Positions 35,998 through 47,392 of a DNA stretch of 64,000 nucleotides are shown in pieces. Position 1 is the first letter of the stretch. Every line of letters begins with the position of its first letter. Origin of the DNA: an uncultured Flavobacteriaceae bacterium (GTDB lineage Bacteria > Bacteroidota > Bacteroidia > Flavobacteriales > Flavobacteriaceae); NCBI GenBank assembly GCA_938011315.1, contig CALLUG010000002.1, positions 1-64,000 on the forward strand. The letters run 5' to 3'. A program made the position numbers and the translations under genes. The notes beneath the pieces were generated by a model. That model saw only the letters and a list, made by a program, of their open reading frames with translations, was not told the origin of the DNA and searched no databases.

Positions 35998-37336
35998 CTG
36001 TAAATGGAGTGATCCAATTTTTATGTTTAAATGATTCGTGTTGTTTTGTAAGGTCTGTATTGGGATTTACAAATGTACTACTTAAGCGCCCATTAAGAGT
36101 TACATAATTGTCCACATATATTGCAATATTTTTATGCCCATTTTGATAAAAATGTTGTTCTAAAAATTTTGCGTATTGCAAAATAAAATCTGCTTGTGTT
36201 GCCATTTGCTTTTCTTGAAATGTTGTTAAAAAATCACTATTGTTAACATAGAACCATTTCCCTGTTTTAGTATCTACAATTTTAAACTGGGCATAACCTG
36301 CTTTTTCGGTAAGCATTACTCTCCATGAAAATCGGTACCCTTCTTCTGTCCAAAATAACTCGCCCGGATATAATAAGTAACGAAATGGTATTATTATCTG
36401 AAACACAAAAAACAAAATGATAATGCTGTATCGTACAGTTATAAAACTGGGGTTTACATACTGTTTTCTAGTTGTAAATCTGTTACTATTAATATTGAAA
36501 ATTTTTGAAACATAAGTCAGTATTTTTTCATGAAATGAACTTTCAAAAAATATTAAAGTACATACAATCATAATATAAGGAAACATTCCTATAGGGAATA
36601 ATACTTTTGTAAACACATGAAAGCCCACAACGGCAACAAACGCAAGCCCTCTTGTTTTTTTGTATAAAAGTAAAAAAGGAATACTCAAGTCATATAAAGC
36701 ACCTCCCCAACTAAAGGCATAATGCACCCAAGCTTCGTTAAAATAGTGACCTAAAAAAGGAATATCAAACTTAGAGGGCAACCATATCTTTAAAGGCATC
36801 GCTTTAATTAACCAATCGGAATTTAGCTTTGCCAATCCTGCATAGAAATATACAATACCTAATATTAATTTTAGACTATCGATAGTCCATTTGGGGATGT
36901 ATTGATATCTTACACGAGCATTTTTATAGGCATCTATAGAGAAGTAAGCATTTGCAGGCAAAAAAATCATTAAAAAACTTAAAATACTTATAAAATAATA
37001 ATGGTTAAGATAGGTCGTTTTATCCATTAATTCTATGTAAGTAAAACTAATAAAAAACACAATAATAGCTAACCGATACTTATAACCAAGCATAATACCT
37101 ATTGTTGCTAAGGCACAGATTATAAAAACGATATAAGTGTAATTCCCTAGAGGTTTTACCCACTCAAAGCCGTAATAAGAAAAAAATAGTTTAGGCTGTA
37201 CATACAATTTGTTAATCCAACCATAACCCCAAAACCTAATAAGACTAGCAAGCATTAGGAGTCCAAATAATATCCGAAAGACCGCTAGTGGAGCGGCCTT
37301 ATCTTTTTTATTTATGTACGATTGGAGTGTGTGCAT
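35978..37336 (-). CDS. HTTM domain integral membrane protein
   Basis: The protein has 452 residues with about eight to ten membrane segments in the first 300, then a soluble C-terminal region of about 120. Motifs include AAPLAVFRILFGLLMLASLIR at the start and LGIVYFYAGLAKLNSDWL, typical of the HTTM family (homologous to vitamin K-dependent gamma-carboxylase). The family is not proof of carboxylase activity. It lies four bases after the imelysin stop and overlaps the receptor gene by 20 bases. In flavobacteria HTTM proteins recur in imelysin loci, and a role in iron uptake is inferred from context. Confidence 0.82.
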   Translation of the reverse strand: MHTLQSYINKKDKAAPLAVFRILFGLLMLASLIRFWGYGWINKLYVQPKLFFSYYGFEWVKPLGNYTYIVFIICALATIGIMLGYKYRLAIIVFFISFTYIELMDKTTYLNHYYFISILSFLMIFLPANAYFSIDAYKNARVRYQYIPKWTIDSLKLILGIVYFYAGLAKLNSDWLIKAMPLKIWLPSKFDIPFLGHYFNEAWVHYAFSWGGALYDLSIPFLLLYKKTRGLAFVAVVGFHVFTKVLFPIGMFPYIMIVCTLIFFESSFHEKILTYVSKIFNINSNRFTTRKQYVNPSFITVRYSIIILFFVFQIIIPFRYLLYPGELFWTEEGYRFSWRVMLTEKAGYAQFKIVDTKTGKWFYVNNSDFLTTFQEKQMATQADFILQYAKFLEQHFYQNGHKNIAIYVDNYVTLNGRLSSTFVNPNTDLTKQHESFKHKNWITPFTDEIKGI

Positions 37337-37340
37337 TTAG

Positions 37341-38477
37341 CTAATCGCCATCGGCATCCTGAAAATCGACATTAATATTTAGTGCCGATAGCATATCTAC
37401 TTTTATCAAGGGGATTACGCGTTGAATTTCGTCATACGCTTCTAACAGGCTTGTAGGGACTGTATTTTCTAATTCTACTTGAAAGGAATTTAAGCCCAAA
37501 AACGCATTTCTAGCTGTATTGTACTGACTGTTTATAAGTGTTGTTAACTCATTGTTATTTGTGCTATTAAGATAGTCGTCTAGACCAATGCCATTGCTAG
37601 AAGTATTAAAGGCTACACCATTAAAAAAATCTTGAATGGCATCTAAAGCTTCAAAAAACAAATCGTTAGATAGAGTTCCAATATGTAAGGCTTCTAAATT
37701 TTGTGGACGTGTCGAACCAGAAAAAACCCCTGCAGGGATACCTACTTTTCCTGCTCTAAAAAAACGTTCGTAATAAAATATATAGTCATTGATATAACGA
37801 TCTACAGAGGCAGTAGATGAAGAACCATCGTTAGCCACAAACTGATCTCTAAATACTCCTGTCCATTGTGTTAACACTTGGTTTGTTAAGCTTTGCATAT
37901 CTAAAATTAAACGCTCTGTGTAATTAAGCAAATTCCCACCATCTGTTGCCGATGTAAACCTTGCTACAATACTAGCATCTGTATCTGCCAAACCATTAAG
38001 TAGGTAGTCTAATGCAGGAAATCCCTTAGCATCTCTATTAGAGGGTAATGATAAATCTGCGTTACCTATATTTACGTTGGCATTGATTTGTGCAGTATCG
38101 GCAGGAAAAATATTCATATTTAGTCTGTAATCTATGTTTTCTGCTGGACCTATTTCAAACATCGACACACGTTGCCAAACAAAGTAGGCTTCTATCCAAG
38201 CAGTGCGCAGGGCAACTAAATTGCTTTCTGACGTGTCGTTACTAAACAGTACAAATGAGGTATTCAAATTGTCTAAAGCTTCGGTTAAGCTTTGATAGGC
38301 TGGGATAATAATATTGTCGGACCAGTTAGCCAGTAATTCTGATCTTTGAAACGTAGTTCCCGATGATATATTATCGGAGCCATTGTTGGTAGAAACATCA
38401 TCGTCGCTGTTTGAACCACTAGACGAGCATCCTAATATTATAAAACTACAGATTAAAATGTTAAAAAATGTTTTCAT
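37341..38477 (-). CDS. Imelysin family lipoprotein
   Basis: The protein has 378 residues with a lipoprotein signal (FIILGC), an acidic Ser/Asp linker and an imelysin domain of about 330 residues. Sequence in the domain: WIEAYFVWQRVSMFEIGPAE, the NRDAKGFPALDYLLNGL segment and the C-terminal second helical repeat. The classical GxHxxE motif is replaced by KGFPALD, as in other flavobacterial members. Imelysins are iron-regulated envelope proteins, probably involved in iron binding or handover, not proven proteases. It sits between DUF4856 and HTTM genes in one operon. Confidence 0.88.
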   Translation of the reverse strand: MKTFFNILICSFIILGCSSSGSNSDDDVSTNNGSDNISSGTTFQRSELLANWSDNIIIPAYQSLTEALDNLNTSFVLFSNDTSESNLVALRTAWIEAYFVWQRVSMFEIGPAENIDYRLNMNIFPADTAQINANVNIGNADLSLPSNRDAKGFPALDYLLNGLADTDASIVARFTSATDGGNLLNYTERLILDMQSLTNQVLTQWTGVFRDQFVANDGSSSTASVDRYINDYIFYYERFFRAGKVGIPAGVFSGSTRPQNLEALHIGTLSNDLFFEALDAIQDFFNGVAFNTSSNGIGLDDYLNSTNNNELTTLINSQYNTARNAFLGLNSFQVELENTVPTSLLEAYDEIQRVIPLIKVDMLSALNINVDFQDADGD

Positions 38478-38543
38478 ATTTTATTTTTTTAGTGTAAAAC
38501 AATTAATAAATTAAGATCACAGAAAATTAATAAGTAAATACTA

Positions 38544-39788
38544 TTAGTTTGAATCTCCTGCTTGGCTTACTGTAAAGTTAAACGGTGAAGCAATAGCCTC
38601 AGAAACAGTATTTAATGTTTGCGGAGTTACATCCCATAAGCCATTATTACCATCGCCTAACACCATATCTATAAAGGTATCAACCTCTGACCTTGTAAAG
38701 TAAGGTTGCGTTGAGTTGGGTTGCCTTGTAAATTGTAAACTTACTATAAAGCCTAATCCTTCGGATATATCATGAAATGCTGCACCGAAGTCTGGTGTAG
38801 GTAACTCTAAGGCACTTCTACCTTGTTGTAAATAAAACACAGCTCTAATGGCAATTACTGTAGAGAGGCGTTCTCTAATAATCTCAGCTTGCGCATCTCG
38901 TATTTCATATTGGCTTTGTGATATAGCAGCTCTACCTGTTAAAAATGCTTGGAAAATATCGTTAGCAATACCATTGAAATCTGGATCTCTATCTACCAGC
39001 CCTGTATATCTGTTCAAAAAATTATCATCATCCCCAATTGTAGTATTAGGTGTTGCCTGATTTGGTGATACACCGTAAAGATATCCATAAGCTTCATCCC
39101 AATTATGTTCCATTTGGGTGTCAGTGCCGTTAGCATTTCTAGGTACCTGATTATCGTTAGTCTCACGATTATCTCCAGCATCTAGCAGTGAAGCACTTAC
39201 ATAGTTGTTTACAATTTGATCTAACATTAAACCTCCCACTAAACCCTTGGTAAATAACTGGTTAAACTCTAAGCCCTGACCACTAACATAACGTGTGTTT
39301 GTTCCGTCTGCAATTTGACCTGCTTGTCCTGGTGAGGCAGCAGTATTAATGTTAGGCTGTACAATAGTTGCTTGATTACTAATATAAGAATCAAACTGAG
39401 CTCTTAAAATAGCAGCTTCCGCATTATTATTTAAAAAAAAGTCTTCAGAGTCTGCCAATGTATTTCGTATTTGTCTGCTAGAAGCGTTTAATTCTTGGTT
39501 TTGAAAAGGAGCATTTTCGTTAGCAAACATATTGGCTAAAGTTTCTTCTAATGCAGTATCATTAAAATCTAAAAACGCATTTATAAGTTCCTCACCCATT
39601 AATATACGTTGTGTCTGACCAGGAAAATTAACTGTGCTCTGACCCGATCTTTCAAACGTGTAACTTGTAGGCACTTCAAAATTTGGTGCATCGGGTAAAC
39701 TTATGGAGCTATCGTCATCATCGGTAGAGCATGAGTTTAGCATTAATATGGTAAAAGTTAAAGCAAAAAATTGTGTTATCGGCTTCAT
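38544..39788 (-). CDS. DUF4856 domain lipoprotein
   Basis: The protein has 414 residues from the ATG at 39788; an ATG at 39809 would add seven residues before the signal. The signal ends in MLNSC, followed by an acidic STDDDD run. The body has the DUF4856 opening YTFERSGQSTVNFPGQTQR, then QMEHNWDEAYGYLYGV and LQQGRSALELPTPDFGAAFHDISEG. The domain is helical, related in style to imelysin, and is usually encoded next to it. It is the first gene of the iron block, with a promoter at 39853-39883. Function unknown; iron-related by context. Confidence 0.86.
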   Translation of the reverse strand: MKPITQFFALTFTILMLNSCSTDDDDSSISLPDAPNFEVPTSYTFERSGQSTVNFPGQTQRILMGEELINAFLDFNDTALEETLANMFANENAPFQNQELNASSRQIRNTLADSEDFFLNNNAEAAILRAQFDSYISNQATIVQPNINTAASPGQAGQIADGTNTRYVSGQGLEFNQLFTKGLVGGLMLDQIVNNYVSASLLDAGDNRETNDNQVPRNANGTDTQMEHNWDEAYGYLYGVSPNQATPNTTIGDDDNFLNRYTGLVDRDPDFNGIANDIFQAFLTGRAAISQSQYEIRDAQAEIIRERLSTVIAIRAVFYLQQGRSALELPTPDFGAAFHDISEGLGFIVSLQFTRQPNSTQPYFTRSEVDTFIDMVLGDGNNGLWDVTPQTLNTVSEAIASPFNFTVSQAGDSN

Positions 39789-39852
39789 TGTATTTTTAAT
39801 TAATTTCATTATTTTTATTTAGACTTAATATAAATAATATTTATTTTGAGTG

Positions 39853-39883
39853 CAAATATATAACTGAAATTAACTTTAGTCAA
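39853..39883 (-). promoter_or_regulatory. Promoter of the DUF4856-imelysin-HTTM-receptor block
   Basis: On the minus strand TTG (39881-39883) and TATATTTG (39853-39860) are 20 bases apart, a full match to the Bacteroidota consensus. It lies about 65 bases upstream of the DUF4856 start. Confidence 0.78.
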
Positions 39884-39887
39884 GTTT

Positions 39888-39906
39888 ATTTAGAATTATT
39901 TTAAAT
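39888..39906. promoter_or_regulatory. Imperfect 19-base palindrome, candidate operator
   Basis: atttagaattattttaaat matches its own reverse complement at 16 of 19 positions, counting the centre as a mismatch. It lies just upstream of the TTG element of the iron-block promoter. A metal-dependent repressor such as Fur or DtxR is a natural candidate, but AT-rich palindromes arise easily and I have no second instance in the window. Confidence 0.3.
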
Positions 39907-39970
39907 AGTATATCAAAAATTTTTCAATCTAAGTAAAATTATCGTTAATTTGGTTTAAAAAACTAAACCA

Positions 39971-40837
39971 TTAATGATATGCTGTAAATATTTTAGAAGC
40001 CTCGTTATAAGCGCTTTCAAAACTCAAAGCATTCAAGTTTGTGATTATTTTTTTTGACGTAAAGTAGGATAGCATTTTTTCTGTTGGCATATTGCCTGTA
40101 AGTGCATCTGCTGCCATAGGGCAACCTCCAAAACCTTGAATTGCACCATCAAAGCGTCTGCATCCTGCTTTGTACGCGGCATCTATTTTTTCTAACCATA
40201 ATTGTGGTGTAGTATGTAAATGTGCTCCAAACTCTATAGTTGGGTATTGAGAAATTAAGTTTGAAAATAAATAACTAATAGATTTTGGATTAGAGCTGCC
40301 AATAGTATCGCTTAAAGAAATGATTTTAACTCCCATTTTACTTAAGCGCTCTGTCCACTGACCAACAATATCAACATTCCAAGGGTCGCCATAAGGATTT
40401 CCAAAGCCCATAGATAAATAAGCTACAACCGTTTTATTATGTTTGCTCGCAAGGTCTAAAATTTCTTGAAGCGTAATTACCGATTGTGCTATAGTTTTAT
40501 GTGTATTACGCATCTGAAAATTTTCGGAAATAGAAAATGGATAGCCTAAATATGTAATCTCTGGGTGTATTACCGCACTAGAGGCACCTCGTGTATTGGC
40601 AACAATTGCTAGCAAGTCACTCTCTGTTTTAGACAAATCTAAACGTGATAAAACCTCCGCAGTATCTGTCATTTGTGGAATAGCTTTAGGAGATACAAAG
40701 CTACCAACGTCTATAGTATTAAAGCCTACACGTAATAAGGCTTGGATGTACTGTATTTTTTTGTGTGTGGGAATAAAATGCTTAATACCTTGCATAGCAT
40801 CTCTTGGACATTCTATAATTTTTACAGTAGCTTCCAT
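39971..40837 (-). CDS. Hydroxymethylglutaryl-CoA lyase
   Basis: This enzyme cleaves HMG-CoA to acetyl-CoA and acetoacetate, in leucine and ketone-body breakdown. The protein has 288 residues. The catalytic Arg-Asp lie in ECPRDAMQGI, where most homologues have GPRDGLQ. DVGSFVSPKAIPQMTD and the signature GFGGCPMAADALTGNMPTE with the active cysteine are present. The family shares folds with isopropylmalate and homocitrate synthases, but this signature is specific. It is monocistronic in the minus direction. Confidence 0.92.
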   Translation of the reverse strand: MEATVKIIECPRDAMQGIKHFIPTHKKIQYIQALLRVGFNTIDVGSFVSPKAIPQMTDTAEVLSRLDLSKTESDLLAIVANTRGASSAVIHPEITYLGYPFSISENFQMRNTHKTIAQSVITLQEILDLASKHNKTVVAYLSMGFGNPYGDPWNVDIVGQWTERLSKMGVKIISLSDTIGSSNPKSISYLFSNLISQYPTIEFGAHLHTTPQLWLEKIDAAYKAGCRRFDGAIQGFGGCPMAADALTGNMPTEKMLSYFTSKKIITNLNALSFESAYNEASKIFTAYH

Positions 40838-40933
40838 ATATTTAAGTCAGATATAAAACACATTAGTTGATAGAACCTGTTATTTATTACAAATTAAAAC
40901 TGTATTACATAAAGTCCTATGGTGTAAAGAAAC

Positions 40934-40972
40934 AAAAAAGTCGTCTAAAGTATTGCTTTAGACGACTTTTTT
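40934..40972 (-). terminator. Terminator of the tRNA-Gly transcript
   Basis: A 17-base-pair stem (A6-gtcgtctaaag with its complement) around tattg lies two bases past the 3' end of the tRNA on the minus strand, ending in a T-run. Confidence 0.88.
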
Positions 40973-40974
40973 TG

Positions 40975-41047
40975 AGCGAGAGACCAGGTTCGAACTGGCG
41001 ACATTCAGCTTGGAAGGCTGACGCTCTACCAACTGAGCTACTCTCGC
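40975..41047 (-). tRNA. tRNA-Gly (anticodon UCC)
   Basis: A 73-base cloverleaf on the minus strand. The acceptor stem GCGAGAG pairs with CTCTCGC, with discriminator U. The D arm contains AGCTCAGTTGGTAGAGC. The anticodon stem encloses CTTCCAA, giving UCC. The T arm is GTTCGAACC within CCAG/CTGG pairing. CCA is not encoded. It is flanked by its own promoter and terminator. Confidence 0.97.
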
Positions 41048-41059
41048 ATTTCCTGTGGA

Positions 41060-41093
41060 CAAATATATGATAAAACCTGTCTTAAAAAAACAA
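41060..41093 (-). promoter_or_regulatory. tRNA-Gly promoter
   Basis: On the minus strand TATATTTG (41060-41067) lies 12 bases before the tRNA 5' end. A TTG at 41091-41093 is 23 bases upstream of it, at the long end of allowed spacing. Confidence 0.55.
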
Positions 41094-43610
<2,517 letters not shown>

Positions 43611-43659
43611 CTCTATTTGTAATGAAATAGTTATAATTAGTTTCTAATTTCATGAAATA

Positions 43660-45432
43660 ATGACAGAAATTACTAGGCTTTTTGATTTTCCTTACTATCA
43701 GCGAGATGCGTTTAATTTGCAAAAAGCATTTACGACAAAATACGACGGGCAATGGCAGTCTATATCCTCTCAAGACTATATTGATCAAGCAAATACAATT
43801 AGTCGAGCTTTACTAAGGCTTGGAGTCAAACAAGGCGATAAAATTGCTGTAATTTCTACAACAAATAGAACCGAATGGAATATTATAGATATTGGCATTT
43901 TACAATTAGGAGCACAAAACGTTCCAATCTACCCAACCATTAGTGCTGAAGATTACGAGTACGTTATAAATCATAGTGAGGCTATATATTGTTTTATATC
44001 TGATGTAGAGGTTTTAGCAAAGATAAAAACCATAAAAGCCAATACAAAACTAAAAGAAATATACACTTTTGATTCCATTGAAGGCTGTAAGCATTATTCC
44101 GAACTATTACAACTTGGCAAAGACAAAAACAATCAAAAAGAGGTAGAACAATGTAAGAAAGCCGTACAACCAAACGATTTAGCCACATTAATATATACTT
44201 CTGGAACTACAGGAACCCCTAAAGGTGTTATGCTCTCTCATAACAATCTAGTGTCAAACGTACTGGCTAGCCAACAGTGCGTTCCATTAGTTTATGGAAA
44301 ATCAAAGGCATTAAGTTTTTTACCTGTATGCCATGTTTTTGAACGCATGATTCTGTATCTATATCAATACTGTGGTGTAGAAATTTATTTTGCAGAATCT
44401 ATCGAAAAAATGCCAGACAATCTTAAAGAAATTAAACCCGACATAATAACTGCCGTACCTAGATTATACGAAAAGGTATATGACAAAATTATAGCTAAAG
44501 GACAAGAGCTATCTGGGATAAAAAAAAGACTCTTTTTTTGGGCTGTTGCCGTAGGATTAAAATTTGAACCTTATAAAAAAAATGGTTGGGTTTATGAGCA
44601 ACAATTAAAAATAGCACGAAAATTAATTTTTAATAAGTGGAAAGAAGCTCTAGGAGGAAATTTAAAAATTATGGTATCTGGTAGTGCGGCATTACAAACA
44701 CGTTTAACAAGAATTTTTGCCGCAGCAGAAATGCCTATTATGGAAGGGTATGGACTAACAGAAACATCTCCAGTTATTGCGGTAAATACCATTAAAAACA
44801 AAGGATTTAAAATAGGAACCGTTGGGAGGTTAATTGACAACGTAACTGTTAAAATAGCCCATGATGGCGAAATTCTTATAAAAGGTCCCAATTTAATGCT
44901 TGGATATTATAAAGATGCTAGTAAAACTGCAGAAGTAATGTCTGGCAATTACTTTCATACAGGTGATAAGGGCGAGATTGATGCCGATGGCTTTTTAAAA
45001 ATAACAGGGCGAAAAAAAGAAATGTTTAAAACCTCTGGAGGGAAATACATCATTCCGACATTGCTAGAGAATAAACTAAAACAATCTCGATTTATAGAGC
45101 AAGCCATGGTTATTGGGGAAGGAGAAAAAATGCCTGCAGCACTAATACAACCCAATTTTGAATTTATAAAAAAATGGATAGATTATAAAAAAGAAAATAT
45201 TGGCAAAACACAGGTAGAAATCGTGCAGTCTAAAACTATAAATACCATTATCAAAAAAGAAATTAAAGATTGTAATTGCAATTTTGGAAACTGGGAGCAA
45301 ATAAAACGCTTTGAACTAACGCCAGAAGTTTGGTCTATTAATAATGGACACCTCACGCCTACTATGAAAATGAAGCGTGATGTTATAAAACATAAATATA
45401 ATACACTTATCGATAAAATTTATAAATGCTAA
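43660..45432 (+). CDS. Long-chain fatty acid--CoA ligase
   Basis: This AMP-forming ligase activates fatty acids to acyl-CoA. The protein has 590 residues. The P-loop-like YTSGTTGTPKGVMLSHNN, the later YGLTETSPVI, the hinge TGDKGEIDADGFLKITGR and the catalytic-lysine region with KMKRD near the C-terminus are all present. It belongs to the long-chain FadD15-like branch common in Bacteroidota. Exact chain-length preference cannot be told. Confidence 0.93.
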   Translation: MTEITRLFDFPYYQRDAFNLQKAFTTKYDGQWQSISSQDYIDQANTISRALLRLGVKQGDKIAVISTTNRTEWNIIDIGILQLGAQNVPIYPTISAEDYEYVINHSEAIYCFISDVEVLAKIKTIKANTKLKEIYTFDSIEGCKHYSELLQLGKDKNNQKEVEQCKKAVQPNDLATLIYTSGTTGTPKGVMLSHNNLVSNVLASQQCVPLVYGKSKALSFLPVCHVFERMILYLYQYCGVEIYFAESIEKMPDNLKEIKPDIITAVPRLYEKVYDKIIAKGQELSGIKKRLFFWAVAVGLKFEPYKKNGWVYEQQLKIARKLIFNKWKEALGGNLKIMVSGSAALQTRLTRIFAAAEMPIMEGYGLTETSPVIAVNTIKNKGFKIGTVGRLIDNVTVKIAHDGEILIKGPNLMLGYYKDASKTAEVMSGNYFHTGDKGEIDADGFLKITGRKKEMFKTSGGKYIIPTLLENKLKQSRFIEQAMVIGEGEKMPAALIQPNFEFIKKWIDYKKENIGKTQVEIVQSKTINTIIKKEIKDCNCNFGNWEQIKRFELTPEVWSINNGHLTPTMKMKRDVIKHKYNTLIDKIYKC

Positions 45433-45472
45433 ACTCAAGATATTAATATTGAACTTGTCAATAATTAAAACA

Positions 45473-45877
45473 TTAGGACGATTCTGGATTTTCAAAGTCA
45501 ATACTAACAGAGTTTACACAATAACGCTCCCCTGTGTGCGTAGGTCCATCGTTAAATACGTGACCTAAATGACTGTCGCACCTAGAGCAAACAATTTCTG
45601 TACGAATCATGCCTAAAGACTTATCTAAAATACGATTTACCGCCCCAGGTATAGATTCATCAAAGCTAGGCCAACCGCAATGTGCATCAAACTTACTAGC
45701 ACTTTCAAATAATTTTTGGTTACACGCGTTGCAATGGTAAGATCCATCTTCAAAATGTAGATTATATTTCCCTGTATGTGGGCGCTCAGTTCCTTTTTCT
45801 CGTAAAACTCTAAATTCTTCTTCGCTTAATTGAGCTTTCCACTCTGCTTCTGTTTTATTAACTTTTTTTGCTTTCAT
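45473..45877 (-). CDS. msrB: Peptide-methionine (R)-S-oxide reductase, cytosolic
   Basis: MsrB repairs methionine-R-sulfoxide in proteins. The protein has 134 residues with no signal peptide. The zinc-binding pairs CNAC and CSRC are present, with GWPSFDESI and the catalytic cysteine in RYCVNSVS. It overlaps the end of the upstream lipoprotein MsrB gene by 20 bases in another frame, so the two are translated from one mRNA. Together they appear to serve cytosol and envelope. Confidence 0.95.
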   Translation of the reverse strand: MKAKKVNKTEAEWKAQLSEEEFRVLREKGTERPHTGKYNLHFEDGSYHCNACNQKLFESASKFDAHCGWPSFDESIPGAVNRILDKSLGMIRTEIVCSRCDSHLGHVFNDGPTHTGERYCVNSVSIDFENPESS

Positions 45878-46355
45878 TGGTTTTTTTTGGTATAAATTTT
45901 AATGCTACTCCATTGATACAATGTCGCTTGCCTGTTGTTGCTCTTGGGCCATCATCAAACACATGACCTAAATGCCCTCCACAGGTATTGCAATGTTCTT
46001 CAATACGTGCGTGTCCTATTTTATAATCAACATCGTAGCCAACATTTCCTTTTATTGCTGTGTCAAAACTAGGCCAACCTGTTCTAGAATCAAATTTATT
46101 TTCACTCCTAAATACTGGTGTGTCACAAGCCACACAAACATATAATCCCTCGGCATAATTTTTATTCAAAGGGCTTGTAAATGCACGTTCAGTACCTGCT
46201 TGTCGTAGTACAAAAAACTCCATTTCGGAGAGCTGTACTTTCCATTCAGCCTCTGTTTTTGTGACTGGATAAACCTTAGCCTCTTTATTTTTTTGTGCAT
46301 TAGTGCAGCCAAAAAGGAGCAATGCAAATATAAGTATTCCTATTCTTTTTATCAT
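45858..46355 (-). CDS. msrB: Peptide-methionine (R)-S-oxide reductase, lipoprotein form
   Basis: The protein has 165 residues. The first 17 are a type II signal (LLLFGC lipobox), then an MsrB domain with CVAC and CNTC zinc pairs, GWPSFDTAIKG and the catalytic cysteine in RHCINGVAL. It would be anchored in the envelope and repair oxidised surface or periplasmic proteins. It is the upstream gene of the msrB pair. The two share roughly half their residues by eye, consistent with an old duplication. Confidence 0.93.
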   Translation of the reverse strand: MIKRIGILIFALLLFGCTNAQKNKEAKVYPVTKTEAEWKVQLSEMEFFVLRQAGTERAFTSPLNKNYAEGLYVCVACDTPVFRSENKFDSRTGWPSFDTAIKGNVGYDVDYKIGHARIEEHCNTCGGHLGHVFDDGPRATTGKRHCINGVALKFIPKKTNESKKS

Positions 46356-46492
46356 TTTATATTGTATAATATACCATTGGTCGTATTAATGATACATTTC
46401 TTATAATGTATTTCAAAAAAAATGTTAGTATAAAAAAATAACATAGATTTTTGTATTTTTAAAGTCTAAAAATTATTTTTATACATCATAAA

Positions 46493-47320
46493 ATGAATAC
46501 AAAACAAATTGCATTTCTGCTTTTAGGATTTAGTCTATTTATATCTTGCAGAACAAATCCATTTACAGGAAAAAAAACCCTTGCGTTTGTAAGTGATAAT
46601 TCACTTTTTCCTTCTGCCTTTCAGCAATATGACAAAACATTAACAAGTAGTAAGGTTGTAACAGGAACAGCACAAGCCGAAATGATTACACGAGTTGGTA
46701 AACGTATTACAGCGGCGGCAGAGCGTTGGTTGGATGCAAACGGGCATCAAGGCTATTTAAAAGGTTATAAATGGGAATATACATTAATAGATGAGGATAT
46801 TGTAAACGCTTGGGCAATGCCTGGTGGTAAAGTCGCTTTCTATACTGGCATTTTACCAATAGCTAATACAGAAGCAAGAGTAGCTGCAATTATGGGACAT
46901 GAGGTTGCTCATGCACTAGCTAATCATGGTCAACAACGCCTAAGTGCAGGATACATTCAACAAGGACTTTCTTTGGCTGGAAATATTGCACTTACCAACC
47001 CTACACAAAACGCCCTTTTTAATCAGTCGTTTGGTGTTGGTTCTCAGCTTTTAGGAATTTTGCCTTTTAGTCGATCTCACGAAACTCAGTCCGACGAAAT
47101 AGGTATTATGCTAATGGCTATAGCAGGGTACAACCCTAATCAAGCTGCAGAGCTGTGGAAACGAATGAAAGCTAATTCTGAGAGAAGTGGTGCTCAAGCC
47201 CCACAAGAGTTTCTTAGTACACACCCTTCCAACAATTCGAGAATAGCCAATCTTACAGCTCTAGCGCCTAAAGCTAGAGAAGAGGCCAAAAAATTTGGAG
47301 TTACACGTTTTAAAGATTAG
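46493..47320 (+). CDS. M48 family metallopeptidase, lipoprotein
   Basis: The protein has 275 residues with a lipoprotein signal ending LFISC. The zinc motif is GHEVAHALANHGQQR, and the third ligand lies in SHETQSDEIGIMLM. This arrangement fits periplasmic M48 peptidases such as LoiP/BepA-like proteins, which digest misfolded outer-membrane proteins. It has no TPR domain, so it is closer to LoiP/YcaL in size. A strong terminator at 47363-47392 ends the transcript. Confidence 0.93.
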   Translation: MNTKQIAFLLLGFSLFISCRTNPFTGKKTLAFVSDNSLFPSAFQQYDKTLTSSKVVTGTAQAEMITRVGKRITAAAERWLDANGHQGYLKGYKWEYTLIDEDIVNAWAMPGGKVAFYTGILPIANTEARVAAIMGHEVAHALANHGQQRLSAGYIQQGLSLAGNIALTNPTQNALFNQSFGVGSQLLGILPFSRSHETQSDEIGIMLMAIAGYNPNQAAELWKRMKANSERSGAQAPQEFLSTHPSNNSRIANLTALAPKAREEAKKFGVTRFKD

Positions 47321-47362
47321 CTTAAAAATATATCTCATCTAAAAATATTTAATTACTTTAGA

Positions 47363-47392
47363 AGCTGCTCATAAATTGAGCAGCTTTTTTTT
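47363..47392 (+). terminator. Terminator that abuts the MFS start codon
   Basis: A perfect nine-base-pair stem (agctgctca with tgagcagct) around taaat is followed by T-rich sequence that touches the ATG at 47393. It ends the M48 transcript, or acts as an attenuator of read-through into the MFS gene. Confidence 0.82.

Noticed and set aside
35978-37336. Vitamin K-dependent gamma-carboxylase activity for the HTTM protein
   Set aside because: Only the membrane domain is shared. Vitamin K-type carboxylation is not supported by the context, so I keep the neutral name HTTM.
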